Shown here: piece by piece, positions 1 through 6,888 of the stretch | How the letters are laid out: every line of letters begins with the position of its first letter | Numbering within the stretch: position 1 is the stretch's first letter | Assembly: GCA_945888565.1 (NCBI GenBank) | Contig: CAMDAL010000055.1 | Span: forward strand, 1-14,940 | DNA length: 14,940 nt | Direction of reading: 5' to 3' | Origin: Devosia equisanguinis | GTDB lineage: Bacteria; Pseudomonadota; Alphaproteobacteria; Rhizobiales; Devosiaceae | The notes under the pieces: generated by a model | Databases searched by the model: none | What the model was told of the DNA's origin: nothing | The model's input: only the letters and a program-made list of their open reading frames with translations | Translations under genes and position numbers: made by a program

Positions 1-1155
1 CAGCCCCATCATCACCCGCCGGGCCTGTCCCGGATACCTCTTGCGGATCGAGACCACGATGGCTCTGTAGGAGCAGGCTTCGGGCGGCAGCCAGATCGCC
101 TCGATCTCGGGAAAGGTCAGCTTGATCAGCGGCGCAAAGAGTTCGGTCATCACCTCGGCCAATACCGATGGTTCGTCCGGGGGGCGTCCTGTAAAGGTCG
201 ACAGATAGATCGGCTCTGAGCGACTGGTGATGGCGCTCAGTTGCACTACCGGGAATGGCTCGACGGCGTTGTAATAGCCGGTGTGATCGCCATAGGGGCC
301 CTCTGGCGCCAGCTCGGTCGCAGAGACCGTTCCCTCGAGGACGATTTCGGCATCCGCCGGTATCGGCAGGTCGACCGTCAGTGCTTGAGCGATGCGGGTC
401 CGGCTGCCGCGCAGCACGCCCGCGAAGGCCAACTCGTTGATGCCATCCGGCACTGGCATGACGGCTGCCAGGATCGTCGCCGGATCGGCACCGATCGCGA
501 TTGCCACCGGCATGTCTTGGCCGAGGGCCTGCCAGAGGGCGTGATGCCGCGCTCCGCCCCGGCTCGGTAGCCAGCGCACCAGCATGCGGCTACGGTCGAG
601 CACCTGCATGCGATAGACGCCGACATTGATGTCGGCAGGGTCGTGCGGCGAGCGCGTGATCACCAGCGGCCAGGTTACGAGGGGCGCCGGCTCACCCGGC
701 CAGCACCACTGGATCGGCAGCCCGGCGAGGTCGATGTCGCCGGCCTTCCAGCGCCGTTGCTGAACGGGCGGCCGACCGACCCGGCGTACCCCCATGGCGA
801 GAGCGGCCTTGGCGGTGGGCAGATGGCGGAAGGCCGCACGCAGGCTGTCGGGGGCATTGGGCTGGCGCAGGAACGCCAGCGTCTCGCCGACCCGGGAAAT
901 CCCATCGGGCTCAACGCCGAGGCCGAGTGCCACCCGCCGCGTGGTGCCAAACAGGTTGACCAGAACGGGCATGGCTGCCGGCTTGCCGTCGCGTCCGATG
1001 ACGTTTTCGAACAACAGCGCTGGGCCAGCCTGACAGATGACGCGCCGATGAATCTCGGTCAACTCGTGCACGAGGCTGACGGGGCGCGAGATCCGATGTA
1101 GTTCACCAAGACGGTCGAGTTGTTCGATGAATGGCCTGAGACCCGTTGCCGTCAT
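1..1155 (-). CDS. ubiD: UbiD-family decarboxylase, 3' end cut by window edge
   Basis: Translating the minus strand from the ATG at 1155-1153 gives 385 residues with no stop before the window edge. UbiD is usually about 490-500 residues, so roughly the last fifth is missing. Visible family features are DINVGVYRMQV near residues 175-185, LPSRGGARHH near 196-205, PDGINELAFAGVLRG near 236-250, and EGPYGDHTGYY at 285-295, the conserved acidic active-site segment. UbiD enzymes use prenylated FMN, made by UbiX, to decarboxylate 4-hydroxy-3-polyprenylbenzoate in ubiquinone synthesis. Other UbiD-family members act on other aromatic acids. Its place back to back with ubiTUV supports the ubiquinone role, by inference. 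No strong ribosome-binding site precedes the start, so the exact start is less certain than the family. Confidence 0.9.
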   Translation of the reverse strand, partial: MTATGLRPFIEQLDRLGELHRISRPVSLVHELTEIHRRVICQAGPALLFENVIGRDGKPAAMPVLVNLFGTTRRVALGLGVEPDGISRVGETLAFLRQPNAPDSLRAAFRHLPTAKAALAMGVRRVGRPPVQQRRWKAGDIDLAGLPIQWCWPGEPAPLVTWPLVITRSPHDPADINVGVYRMQVLDRSRMLVRWLPSRGGARHHALWQALGQDMPVAIAIGADPATILAAVMPVPDGINELAFAGVLRGSRTRIAQALTVDLPIPADAEIVLEGTVSATELAPEGPYGDHTGYYNAVEPFPVVQLSAITSRSEPIYLSTFTGRPPDEPSVLAEVMTELFAPLIKLTFPEIEAIWLPPEACSYRAIVVSIRKRYPGQARRVMMGL

Positions 1156-1212
1156 GTCCGCCAAGCCTGTTCAAGGTCGCGGGACTCATGCGCCGACCAA
1201 ACGCGGGTGTCT

Positions 1213-1226
1213 TTGTGCCAGCTCAA
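1213..1226. promoter_or_regulatory. Weak FNR/CRP-type half-palindrome between ubiD and ubiT
   Basis: TTGTGCCAGCTCAA lies in the 130-base gap between the divergent ubiD and ubiT starts. It matches 7 of the 10 defined positions of the FNR consensus TTGAT-N4-ATCAA. Oxygen-responsive control of ubiTUV would make sense, since these proteins act without O2 and ubiUV is FNR-controlled in E. coli. The match is weak and a chance hit is quite possible. Confidence 0.22.
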
Positions 1227-1285
1227 ACAGCAAAGAGGAGGGATGGCCTAAGGTTGAACGCATGCAAGGCGAGGAAGAGCAATAT

Positions 1286-1792
1286 ATGAACCTGCCCAGT
1301 GTCGTCCGTTTGCTGGCGCGGCCCATGCCGGTCGCCGCGATTCAACTCGTCGCCCAGGTGAGCCTCGACGGTGTGGTCGCGCGGCATCCGCAACTGTTCG
1401 ACCGATTGAGTGAATACGAGAACAGGCGCTTCGCCATCATCGCCACTGACCTGGGGCTCTGTTTCATCATCGTGCCGCACTCGCGCCGTCTCAGCGTGCA
1501 GCGCGGCACGAGTGCACCGAAGGCGGACGTTCGCATCGCGGGCAGCCTGCTCACGCTGCTCTCGCTGGCTGAGGGCAGGCTCGACGGCGACGCCGAATTC
1601 TTTGCCCGCGGACTCAGCATCGAAGGGGACATGGAGGCGGCTTTGGCGCTGCGCAACGCCATGGAGGACTGCCGGCTCGACCTGCCCACGGACCTCGCAT
1701 CCATGGCAGGCCCACTGCGCCGCCCGGTCGAACGGGGGCTGAGCCGTATCCGCTCCCACCTGCTGTCGCGCGGAGGGGCCCGATGGAACTGA
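1286..1792 (+). CDS. ubiT: UbiT, SCP2-domain accessory factor for O2-independent ubiquinone synthesis
   Basis: This 168-residue protein matches the SCP2 sterol-carrier-like UbiT (YhbT) family in length and pattern. The N-terminal segment holds LLARPMPV. The lipid-binding core holds FAIIATDLGLCFIIVP, then DVRIAGSLLTLLSLAEGR, then FFARGLSIEGDMEAALALRN, which is typical of the family. UbiT is thought to bind ubiquinone intermediates and to work with UbiU and UbiV in the anaerobic pathway. The ATG at 1286 is chosen because GAGGAAG (1271-1277) sits about 8 bases upstream. An in-frame ATG at 1262 would add eight residues and lacks as good a site. The stop overlaps the ubiU start by 10 bases, so translation is probably coupled. 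Confidence 0.88.
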   Translation: MNLPSVVRLLARPMPVAAIQLVAQVSLDGVVARHPQLFDRLSEYENRRFAIIATDLGLCFIIVPHSRRLSVQRGTSAPKADVRIAGSLLTLLSLAEGRLDGDAEFFARGLSIEGDMEAALALRNAMEDCRLDLPTDLASMAGPLRRPVERGLSRIRSHLLSRGGARWN

Positions 1793-2766
1793 TCTGCCCG
1801 GCCGGTACACCCGCATCGTTCCGCGACGCCGTCGAAGCCGGCGCCGATGCCGTCTATTGCGGGTTCCGCGACGAGACGAATGCGCGCAACTTCCCCGGAC
1901 TCAATTTCAACGTCCAGGAGCTGGTGGAAGTGGCGGCGCACGCGCGCTCCAATGGCGTTTCGACCCTGGTCGCCATCAACACCTATATGCGCGCTGGTGC
2001 GGAGGAGCTCTGGTATCGCGCGGTCGACAATGCCGCCGTGGCCGGCGCTGACGCCATCATCGTCGCCGATCTGGGCCTGCTCGCCTACGCCGCCGAACGG
2101 CACCCAGCGCTGCGCCGACACCTGTCGGTACAGGCGGCGGCGGCCAATGCAGAGCACATCAACTTCCTCGTCGATGCGTTCGGCATCAAGCGCGTCGTGC
2201 TGCCGCGCGTGCTGACCGTGGCCGAGGTTGGCGCGATCTGCCGCCAGGCCAGATGCGAGACAGAAGTGTTCGTGTTTGGAGGGCTCTGCGTAATGGAAGA
2301 AGGGCGCTGCTCGCTTTCGTCCTACGCGACCGGCAAGTCGCCGAACATGCACGGTGTCTGCTCCCCCGCGAGCCACGTCCGCTACCGCCAGGACGGCACC
2401 GAAATGGTCTCGGAGCTGGGCGAGTTCACCATCAACCGGTTTCCCAAGTCTGAGCCCGCCGGCTATCCCACACTGTGCAAAGGCCGCTTCGTCGCCGGCG
2501 ATGCAGTCGGCTACATCTTTGAAGACCCGGTTAGCCTGGATGTTCTGGCACAACTTGGGGCACTGAGGGACGCCGGGGTGACCGCCCTCAAGATCGAGGG
2601 AAGACAGCGTGGCCGTGCCTACATTGCGCAGGTGGTGAGAGAGATCCGAAGGCGGCTTTCGGCGCTGGAAACTGGTGATCTGCCGCTGTCGGATCGAGAC
2701 CCCCTGCTTCGACTCAGCGAGGGCCAGAAGACCACCGAAGGGTCTTACAACAAGCGCTGGAGGTAG
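1783..2766 (+). CDS. ubiU: UbiU, U32-family Fe-S protein of O2-independent ubiquinone hydroxylation
   Basis: The product is 327 residues, the usual UbiU length. It starts MELICPAGTPASFRDAVEAG, the standard U32-family opening. It has the cluster cysteines C169, C176, C193 and C232 in FGGLCVMEEGRCSLSS, GVCSPASHVR and YPTLCKGRF. These positions equal those described for E. coli UbiU, where they bind a 4Fe-4S cluster. UbiU forms a heterodimer with UbiV and is required for O2-independent ring hydroxylation, with prephenate as the hydroxyl donor in E. coli. GGAGGGG (1772-1778) lies four bases before the ATG, and the gene overlaps ubiT by 10 bases. Older annotation calls this family a peptidase or collagenase, which is misleading here. 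Confidence 0.95.
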   Translation: MELICPAGTPASFRDAVEAGADAVYCGFRDETNARNFPGLNFNVQELVEVAAHARSNGVSTLVAINTYMRAGAEELWYRAVDNAAVAGADAIIVADLGLLAYAAERHPALRRHLSVQAAAANAEHINFLVDAFGIKRVVLPRVLTVAEVGAICRQARCETEVFVFGGLCVMEEGRCSLSSYATGKSPNMHGVCSPASHVRYRQDGTEMVSELGEFTINRFPKSEPAGYPTLCKGRFVAGDAVGYIFEDPVSLDVLAQLGALRDAGVTALKIEGRQRGRAYIAQVVREIRRRLSALETGDLPLSDRDPLLRLSEGQKTTEGSYNKRWR

Positions 2767-2771
2767 TCGCC

Positions 2772-3671
2772 TTGTCAGAGCCCCGTCTCGGATTGACGCT
2801 CGGCCCGCTCCTCTATCTTTGGGACGACGCAGCATGGCGCGACTTCTATTTCCGGATCGCGGACGAAGCGGATGTCGATACCGTTGTGCTGGGGGAAACC
2901 GTCTGCTCCAAGCGAGACCATTTCCACAGCGACTCCCTCGACATTGTCGCAGAACGCCTGGTTTCTGCGGGCAAGCGCGTCCGCATGGCTTCGCTTGCCC
3001 TGGTGACGCTGGAACGCGAACTGAAGGCCATGCGACAGCTGGCAGAGCAGGATCGGTACGAACTCGAGGTCGGTGAGATCGCAGCGCACGGCGCCATGGG
3101 CGGGCGGCCGCACGCGATCGGCCCGATGGTCAACGTCTACAACGCCGCGACGGCGCGTGTGCTTGCCAAGGGCGGCGCCACCTCGGTTTGCCTGCCTCCC
3201 GAACTACCAGCAGCATCCATTCGCGCGGTGGTCGCCGGTGCGCCGGAACTTGCATTCGAAGTGTTTGCCTTCGGGCGGGTGCCACTCTCCATATCGGCCC
3301 GGTGTGCTCATGCCAGGCTCAAGGGCCTCACCAAGGACAATTGCCAGTTCGTCTGCGGCGACGACCCGGATGGCCTTCCCGTCGACACTTTGGACAACCA
3401 GCCGTTCCTTGCGCTGAACGGTGTGCAAACCATGTCCAGCACCAGCCAGTCGTTACTGGGCGACATCCCGGCCCTGCATGCGATTGGCGTAAGCTCGCTC
3501 AGGCTTTCACCGCAGGTCTGCGACATGGTCGGCGTTGCACGAACCTTCCGTGCGGTAGCCGATGGAACGGTCGCGCCAATGGCGGGGCTCGACCACCTGA
3601 TGGCGTTCTACCCTGAGGCAGCCTTTTCAAATGGGTTCGTGCACGACCTCCCGGGGCACCAACTGGTGTAG
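2772..3671 (+). CDS. ubiV: UbiV, Fe-S partner of UbiU in O2-independent ubiquinone synthesis
   Basis: This 299-residue protein is a U32-family UbiV. It opens with LGLTLGPLLYLW and carries four cysteines in the family spacing: C45 in GETVCSKRDH, then C178, C191 and C195 in SARCAHARLKG and NCQFVCGDD. In E. coli UbiV the corresponding cysteines bind a 4Fe-4S cluster. UbiU and UbiV act together in the anaerobic hydroxylation steps. The start is TTG at 2772, supported by GGAGGT about 10 bases upstream and by the alignment of the N-terminus with the family. Only five bases separate it from the ubiU stop, so the three genes form one operon. No clear terminator follows. Confidence 0.93.
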   Translation: MSEPRLGLTLGPLLYLWDDAAWRDFYFRIADEADVDTVVLGETVCSKRDHFHSDSLDIVAERLVSAGKRVRMASLALVTLERELKAMRQLAEQDRYELEVGEIAAHGAMGGRPHAIGPMVNVYNAATARVLAKGGATSVCLPPELPAASIRAVVAGAPELAFEVFAFGRVPLSISARCAHARLKGLTKDNCQFVCGDDPDGLPVDTLDNQPFLALNGVQTMSSTSQSLLGDIPALHAIGVSSLRLSPQVCDMVGVARTFRAVADGTVAPMAGLDHLMAFYPEAAFSNGFVHDLPGHQLV

Positions 3672-3986
3672 CGGCCGGCCAGCCGCGGTGCGGTTGGACT
3701 TTGGGATCACGTCCGCAAGCCAGGACAGCGTTCGGAAGCCTCGCGGACCCGCTCGCGCAGGCCGCAGTCGGTCGCATTCCGAGAGTGGACGCGCGTAAGA
3801 ACGCCTGCTTCCGCATGTCCACCGATGCAGCTCCTCAGGCAATGTGAATGCGGTCGGCCGCCCGTTTCATTGCCCGCCGGGCGACCCGAGGATGCGAGTT
3901 GCCCAAATTCCAGTCCGAAGCTATAAGGAGTAATAAGCAGTATCGTAAATATATCTTAAAACTCAGGATCGATGGAGGAGACAGGA
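3672..3986. other. Intergenic region, 315 bases
   Basis: I see no credible gene here. Short open frames on either strand lack ribosome-binding sites and resemble no family I know. The first 230 bases are GC-rich, with only a weak CCGC/GCGG hairpin near 3685 and no T-run, so a terminator for ubiTUV is not supported. The last 80 bases turn AT-rich and probably hold the pseudoazurin promoter. Confidence 0.6.
3937..3955. promoter_or_regulatory. Candidate NsrR-type operator upstream of pseudoazurin gene
   Basis: GCAGTATCGTAAATATATC can be aligned to the published NsrR consensus GATGYATTT-N-AAATRCATC. The right half matches 8 of 9 positions and the left half 5 of 9. It lies in an AT-rich patch about 31 bases before the pseudoazurin ATG, a position that could block transcription. 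The nsrR gene lies about 1 kb away, which makes such a site plausible. Consensus details are from memory and the left half is poor. Confidence 0.35.
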
Positions 3987-4439
3987 ATGCTCAGGAACCG
4001 GACACTGGCCGCGTTCGCAGCGGCGGCACTTATGCTGAGCTTCACGGCAGCGGCGGTGGCCGCCGACTTTGAGGTGCTGATGCTGAATAAGGGCACGGAT
4101 GGGAAGACGATGGGGTTCTCGCCTCCGTTTCTGCATGTGCAACCGGGTGACACCGTGACCTTCATCCCGGTCGACAAGGGGCACAATGCCGAGACGATCC
4201 TCGACATGATCCCCGCGTCCGCCGCGACCTGGAAAGGCAAGACTAACGAGCAGTTCACCGTCACATTGACGAAACCCGACCTCTACGGATTCATGTGCAT
4301 GCCACATTTCAGCATGGGAATGGTCGGGCTGATCCAGGTTGGAGACGACCGCACCAACCTGACCCAATTGATGAATGTAAGGCTCCCCGGAAGAGCTCAG
4401 GCAAGGATGATGGAGCTCTTTGCAAGAACCTCACCCTGA
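3987..4439 (+). CDS. paz: Pseudoazurin, periplasmic blue copper electron carrier
   Basis: The 150-residue precursor has a signal peptide: MLRNR, a hydrophobic alanine-rich stretch, then AVAA before DFEV. Cleavage after residue 26 leaves 124 residues, the normal pseudoazurin size. The type 1 copper ligands are all present: H66 in DKGHNAET, then C104, H107 and M112 in YGFMCMPHFSMGM. In the mature protein these are H40, C78, H81 and M86, the canonical pseudoazurin numbering. Pseudoazurin passes electrons from the cytochrome bc1 complex to copper nitrite reductase or nitrous oxide reductase. Those partners are not in this window. GGAGGAG (3974-3980) six bases before the ATG decides this start over the upstream in-frame ATG at 3972, which overlaps that site. 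The gene converges with fdxA. Confidence 0.95.
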   Translation: MLRNRTLAAFAAAALMLSFTAAAVAADFEVLMLNKGTDGKTMGFSPPFLHVQPGDTVTFIPVDKGHNAETILDMIPASAATWKGKTNEQFTVTLTKPDLYGFMCMPHFSMGMVGLIQVGDDRTNLTQLMNVRLPGRAQARMMELFARTSP

Positions 4440-4475
4440 GCCCGGGCAAGGGCAGGAGTACGGGCGAGGGCCCCC

Positions 4476-4814
4476 TCAGTCTCCATCCCCCGGCAACGGC
4501 GAAAAGTAGCGCTGGCGCTTGTCGGGTACGCCGTCGAGGTCGGCGGCATCGGGCGGCGGAGCGCGCTTCACCGTAATGTTCGGCCAGGTCGCCGCGTATT
4601 CAGCGTTCAGGGCCAACCATGGGGCAAGCCTCGCCGCCGTGTCGGGGAAAATAGCCTCTGCCGGACACTCGGGCTCGCACACGCCGCAGTCGATGCACTC
4701 ATCCGGATGGATGACCAGCATGTTCTCGCCCTCGTAGAAGCAGTCGACCGGGCAGACCACCACGCAATCCATGTACTTGCACTTGATGCAATTGTCGGTG
4801 ACGACATATGTCAT
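4476..4814 (-). CDS. fdxA: FdxA-type 7Fe ferredoxin
   Basis: The 112-residue protein starts MTYVVTDNCIKCKYMDCVVV and has the two-cluster pattern of bacterial 7Fe ferredoxins. C9, C17 and C50 fit the 3Fe-4S cluster. C21, C40, C43 and C46 fit the 4Fe-4S cluster, in PVDCFYEG and ECIDCGVCEPECP. A C-terminal extension with APWLALNAEYAATWPNIT is typical of FdxA. It is a cytoplasmic low-potential electron carrier. The start at 4814 matches the family N-terminus and has GGAG about 10 bases upstream. The frame continues upstream to 4889, but that extra stretch is not ferredoxin-like and covers the promoter shared with nsrR. The gene is divergent from nsrR. Confidence 0.93.
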   Translation of the reverse strand: MTYVVTDNCIKCKYMDCVVVCPVDCFYEGENMLVIHPDECIDCGVCEPECPAEAIFPDTAARLAPWLALNAEYAATWPNITVKRAPPPDAADLDGVPDKRQRYFSPLPGDGD

Positions 4815-4873
4815 GTAGCTACGACTCCGAATGGTGGCACCCATGGATGTACCCAGACGAGTCCTATCAAAGC

Positions 4874-4892
4874 AAGACGACATATGCATCTT
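4874..4892. promoter_or_regulatory. Inverted repeat before nsrR, candidate NsrR autoregulatory site
   Basis: AAGACGACATATGCATCTT is an imperfect palindrome of the form AAGAnG-N7-CnTCTT. Its right part ATATGCATC matches 8 of 9 positions of the NsrR half-site AAATRCATC. It ends two bases before the nsrR ribosome-binding site and lies in the 90-base gap shared with fdxA, so it could serve autoregulation and perhaps fdxA. The left half does not fit the consensus at the standard 19-base spacing. Confidence 0.4.
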
Positions 4893-4904
4893 TAGGAGCG
4901 TGCG

Positions 4905-5375
4905 ATGCGGCTCACCACCTACACCGATTACTCACTGCGCCTGTTGATGTACCTGGCGGTAAAACCCGACGGCCTCGCGACGATTCCCCAGGTCGCAAAG
5001 GCCTATGGCATATCGGCGAACCACCTGATGAAAGTGGTGCATCAACTCGGTCAGGCCGGATACGTAGATACCATCCGCGGGCGAAACGGCGGAATGCGGC
5101 TAGGGAAACCCGCCGCAGCCATCGGGGTGGGGGAGCTTGTTCGCTTCACCGAGCCCGATATGGAGATAGTGCCCTGCTTCCAGCCGGACTCTCAGGACTG
5201 TCCGCTGCGACGAGCATGCCGGCTGAAGGGTGCTTTGGACCGCGCACAGCTGGCATTCCTGTCCATCCTGGACGAGTATACCTTGGCCGATCTGGTTTCC
5301 ACGCCAGGGCAGATGCGATCATTCCTCGGGCTCACCGAGACGGCCGGCACTCTGCTGTCAACGCGGCCCGCCTAG
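4905..5375 (+). CDS. nsrR: NsrR, Rrf2-family nitric-oxide-sensing repressor
   Basis: The 156-residue protein follows NsrR closely: MRLTTYTDYSLRLLMYLA, a winged helix with SANHLMKVVHQLGQAGYV (38-55), then RGRNGGMRLGKPA (58-70). The three cluster cysteines are C91, C99 and C105 in VPCFQPDSQDCPLRRACRLK. In NsrR these hold a 4Fe-4S cluster that NO destroys, releasing the protein from DNA and switching on NO-defence genes. The GELVRFTEPDM and DEYTLADLV segments fit NsrR better than IscR or RirA. AGGAG lies six bases before the ATG. The gene is divergent from fdxA and convergent with the broken nnrS. An inverted repeat just upstream suggests autoregulation. Likely targets elsewhere would include NO reductase or flavohaemoglobin genes, by inference. 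Confidence 0.92.
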   Translation: MRLTTYTDYSLRLLMYLAVKPDGLATIPQVAKAYGISANHLMKVVHQLGQAGYVDTIRGRNGGMRLGKPAAAIGVGELVRFTEPDMEIVPCFQPDSQDCPLRRACRLKGALDRAQLAFLSILDEYTLADLVSTPGQMRSFLGLTETAGTLLSTRPA

Positions 5376-5483
5376 GAGCGACGCTTCCATCGCCGGTCTC
5401 TCGGGCAGGAGGCTCCATGCACATCGCAACAGAGCAGCAAGGAGATCCCGGGGGGTCGGCCGGGCCTGTGCCATTGGAGCGGT

Positions 5484-6661
5484 TCAGGCTCTCCAAGCCT
5501 TGCCTCGCGCAGCCGGCGCGTTCCTCGGTCTGGTTGCGAGCACCAAGGCATAGTCGAACAAGAACAGCGAGAAGGCCAGAATCCAAGCCGCGCTGGCAAG
5601 TGCGGGAACCTCAGATCGAAGCTCGGGCAGCACGGCTGCCAGGGGTCGGATTGCGCCGGCCAAGACTATGGCGGCAAAGCTGACATTGGTCCTCCGGGAG
5701 GCCTGAAACGCGAGTCCGGTGTAGCCGCGCGTAGATCTGGTTATCACCACGAAAGTCGCTGTGCCTATGCTGCCGACGGTCGCGACGTGCATTGCGGTAT
5801 TCGCATCGAGCACGTCTACGGCGACCGCGGCCAAGGCAAACAGGCTGAGCACGACAAAGGCGTAGGCCAGATGAAGGGCCAGAACAGGATCGCTGCCGCA
5901 CCACATACCAGCGCCGTCAGCCGGTTGTGGGGCTGGGCCGTCCACGCGAGCAGCGCCATCAGAGCGAACAGCAGCGCGACCCGATCCAGCCAACCATAGG
6001 GGGCCGGTAGCTTGGCGCCCCCCTGCTGCTGCAGCCACTTACCCGTGGAATAGGGCAGGATCCTGCCGCCCACAATCATGATCAGCATGAGGTTGGCACC
6101 GGTTGCGAGCCGCGATGGCCAGGCGACGTCCCCCCAACACAGCATGGCCAGGTGGAAGAAGGCATTGGCGGACGCGAGGTCCAGCAATCCCCCAAGCACC
6201 TTCAAGTACTTCCACTTCAGTCTGGCGACGATCTCACGTGCGCAGAAATTGTCAGAACCGGCAAAAAGGACGCGTCGACCAAAGTGGCGACGGCTTCTCC
6301 TAACGCGTTCGGCCACAACAATATGAGGGGCCCCGCGACCCAAAGCGAAAAGAGGCCAAGCAAGGGCCACCCCGATACCGGCCGCCGTCCGGTCCATTTC
6401 GGGATTGCGGTGAGCAGGAAACCCGCAAGAGCGGCAGAGGTGTAGCCAAAGAGCATCTCGTGCGCGTGCCATGTGCCGCCGCCGGTGACCCCGCCCAGGC
6501 CCAACCCGAGCGCGCCAACTCGACTACCCATAGCGCCATCGCCACTACCCCCAGACGGCCGCGCCCGGGAAGAATGGCCTGAACCCGTCGGAAAGCACGA
6601 CCGACCCCTCCCCTGTCCCGGCCGGTGCAGAGCCCCGCCTAGCGCGTTTACCAGGGGGCAT
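5484..6661 (-). pseudogene. nnrS: nnrS, multiply frameshifted haem-copper membrane protein gene
   Basis: NnrS is a multi-pass haem- and copper-binding membrane protein tied to NO tolerance, usually about 400 residues. Here its conserved parts are spread over successive frames on the minus strand. In order they are: GFRPFFPGAAVWG (ending at a TAG at 6545-6547); VVAMALWVVELAR; TWHAHEMLFGYTSAALAGF through FLPVLTIS; AREIVARLKWKYLKVLGGLL through RLTALVCGAA; and DPVLALHLAYAFVVLSLF to the stop at 5484. The breaks fall near 6548, 6490-6540, 6240 and 5890. Every step moves the frame the same way, as a one-base loss would. At the last break about 15-20 expected residues also seem absent. Neighbouring genes are intact, so real decay is likelier than poor sequence. 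The first ATG, at 6661, is the best start; the gap to mogA is 227 bases. Confidence 0.85.
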
Positions 6662-6888
6662 AGGTACCGCACCCCCCGTTTTCATCGGTTTGCGACATGC
6701 GTTTTGGCAGCGGACACGCGATTGGTTCCATGGCAGACCGGCAGATGCCTACGGCAGCCATCGGAGAGAAGGTCGAGGATCGCGGCACCTGCTGGCCCCC
6801 CTTTCGGGCGCGTTGGGTGGACAGATGTCGCGGTTACCAGCACTAACTCCGCATCACCGCGAAGCCTCCGCGTAGGGGTGCGGCACGT

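Noticed and set aside
1254..1267. TTGAACGCATGCAA as an FNR operator for ubiT
   Set aside because: It lies about 19 bases before the start codon and matches only 7 of 10 positions, so it was not listed as a feature.
1342..2835. Long open frame of 497 codons on the minus strand opposite ubiT and ubiU
   Set aside because: It lies antisense to two well-supported genes. Its residues look like a codon-biased shadow of high-GC coding sequence and match no family.
3680..3700. Small CCGC/GCGG hairpin after ubiV as a terminator
   Set aside because: The stem is only four or five base pairs and no T-run follows.
3627..3842. Small minus-strand open frame in the gap after ubiV
   Set aside because: It overlaps the end of ubiV, lacks a ribosome-binding site and resembles no known protein.
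4440..4475. Terminator between the convergent pseudoazurin and fdxA genes
   Set aside because: Only the eight-base palindrome GCCCGGGC is seen, with no loop or T-run.
6744..6762. GATG-N11-CATC upstream of the broken nnrS, resembling the outer parts of an NsrR site
   Set aside because: The inner 11 bases are GC-rich and do not match the AT-rich core. Eight fixed bases are too few to exclude chance.
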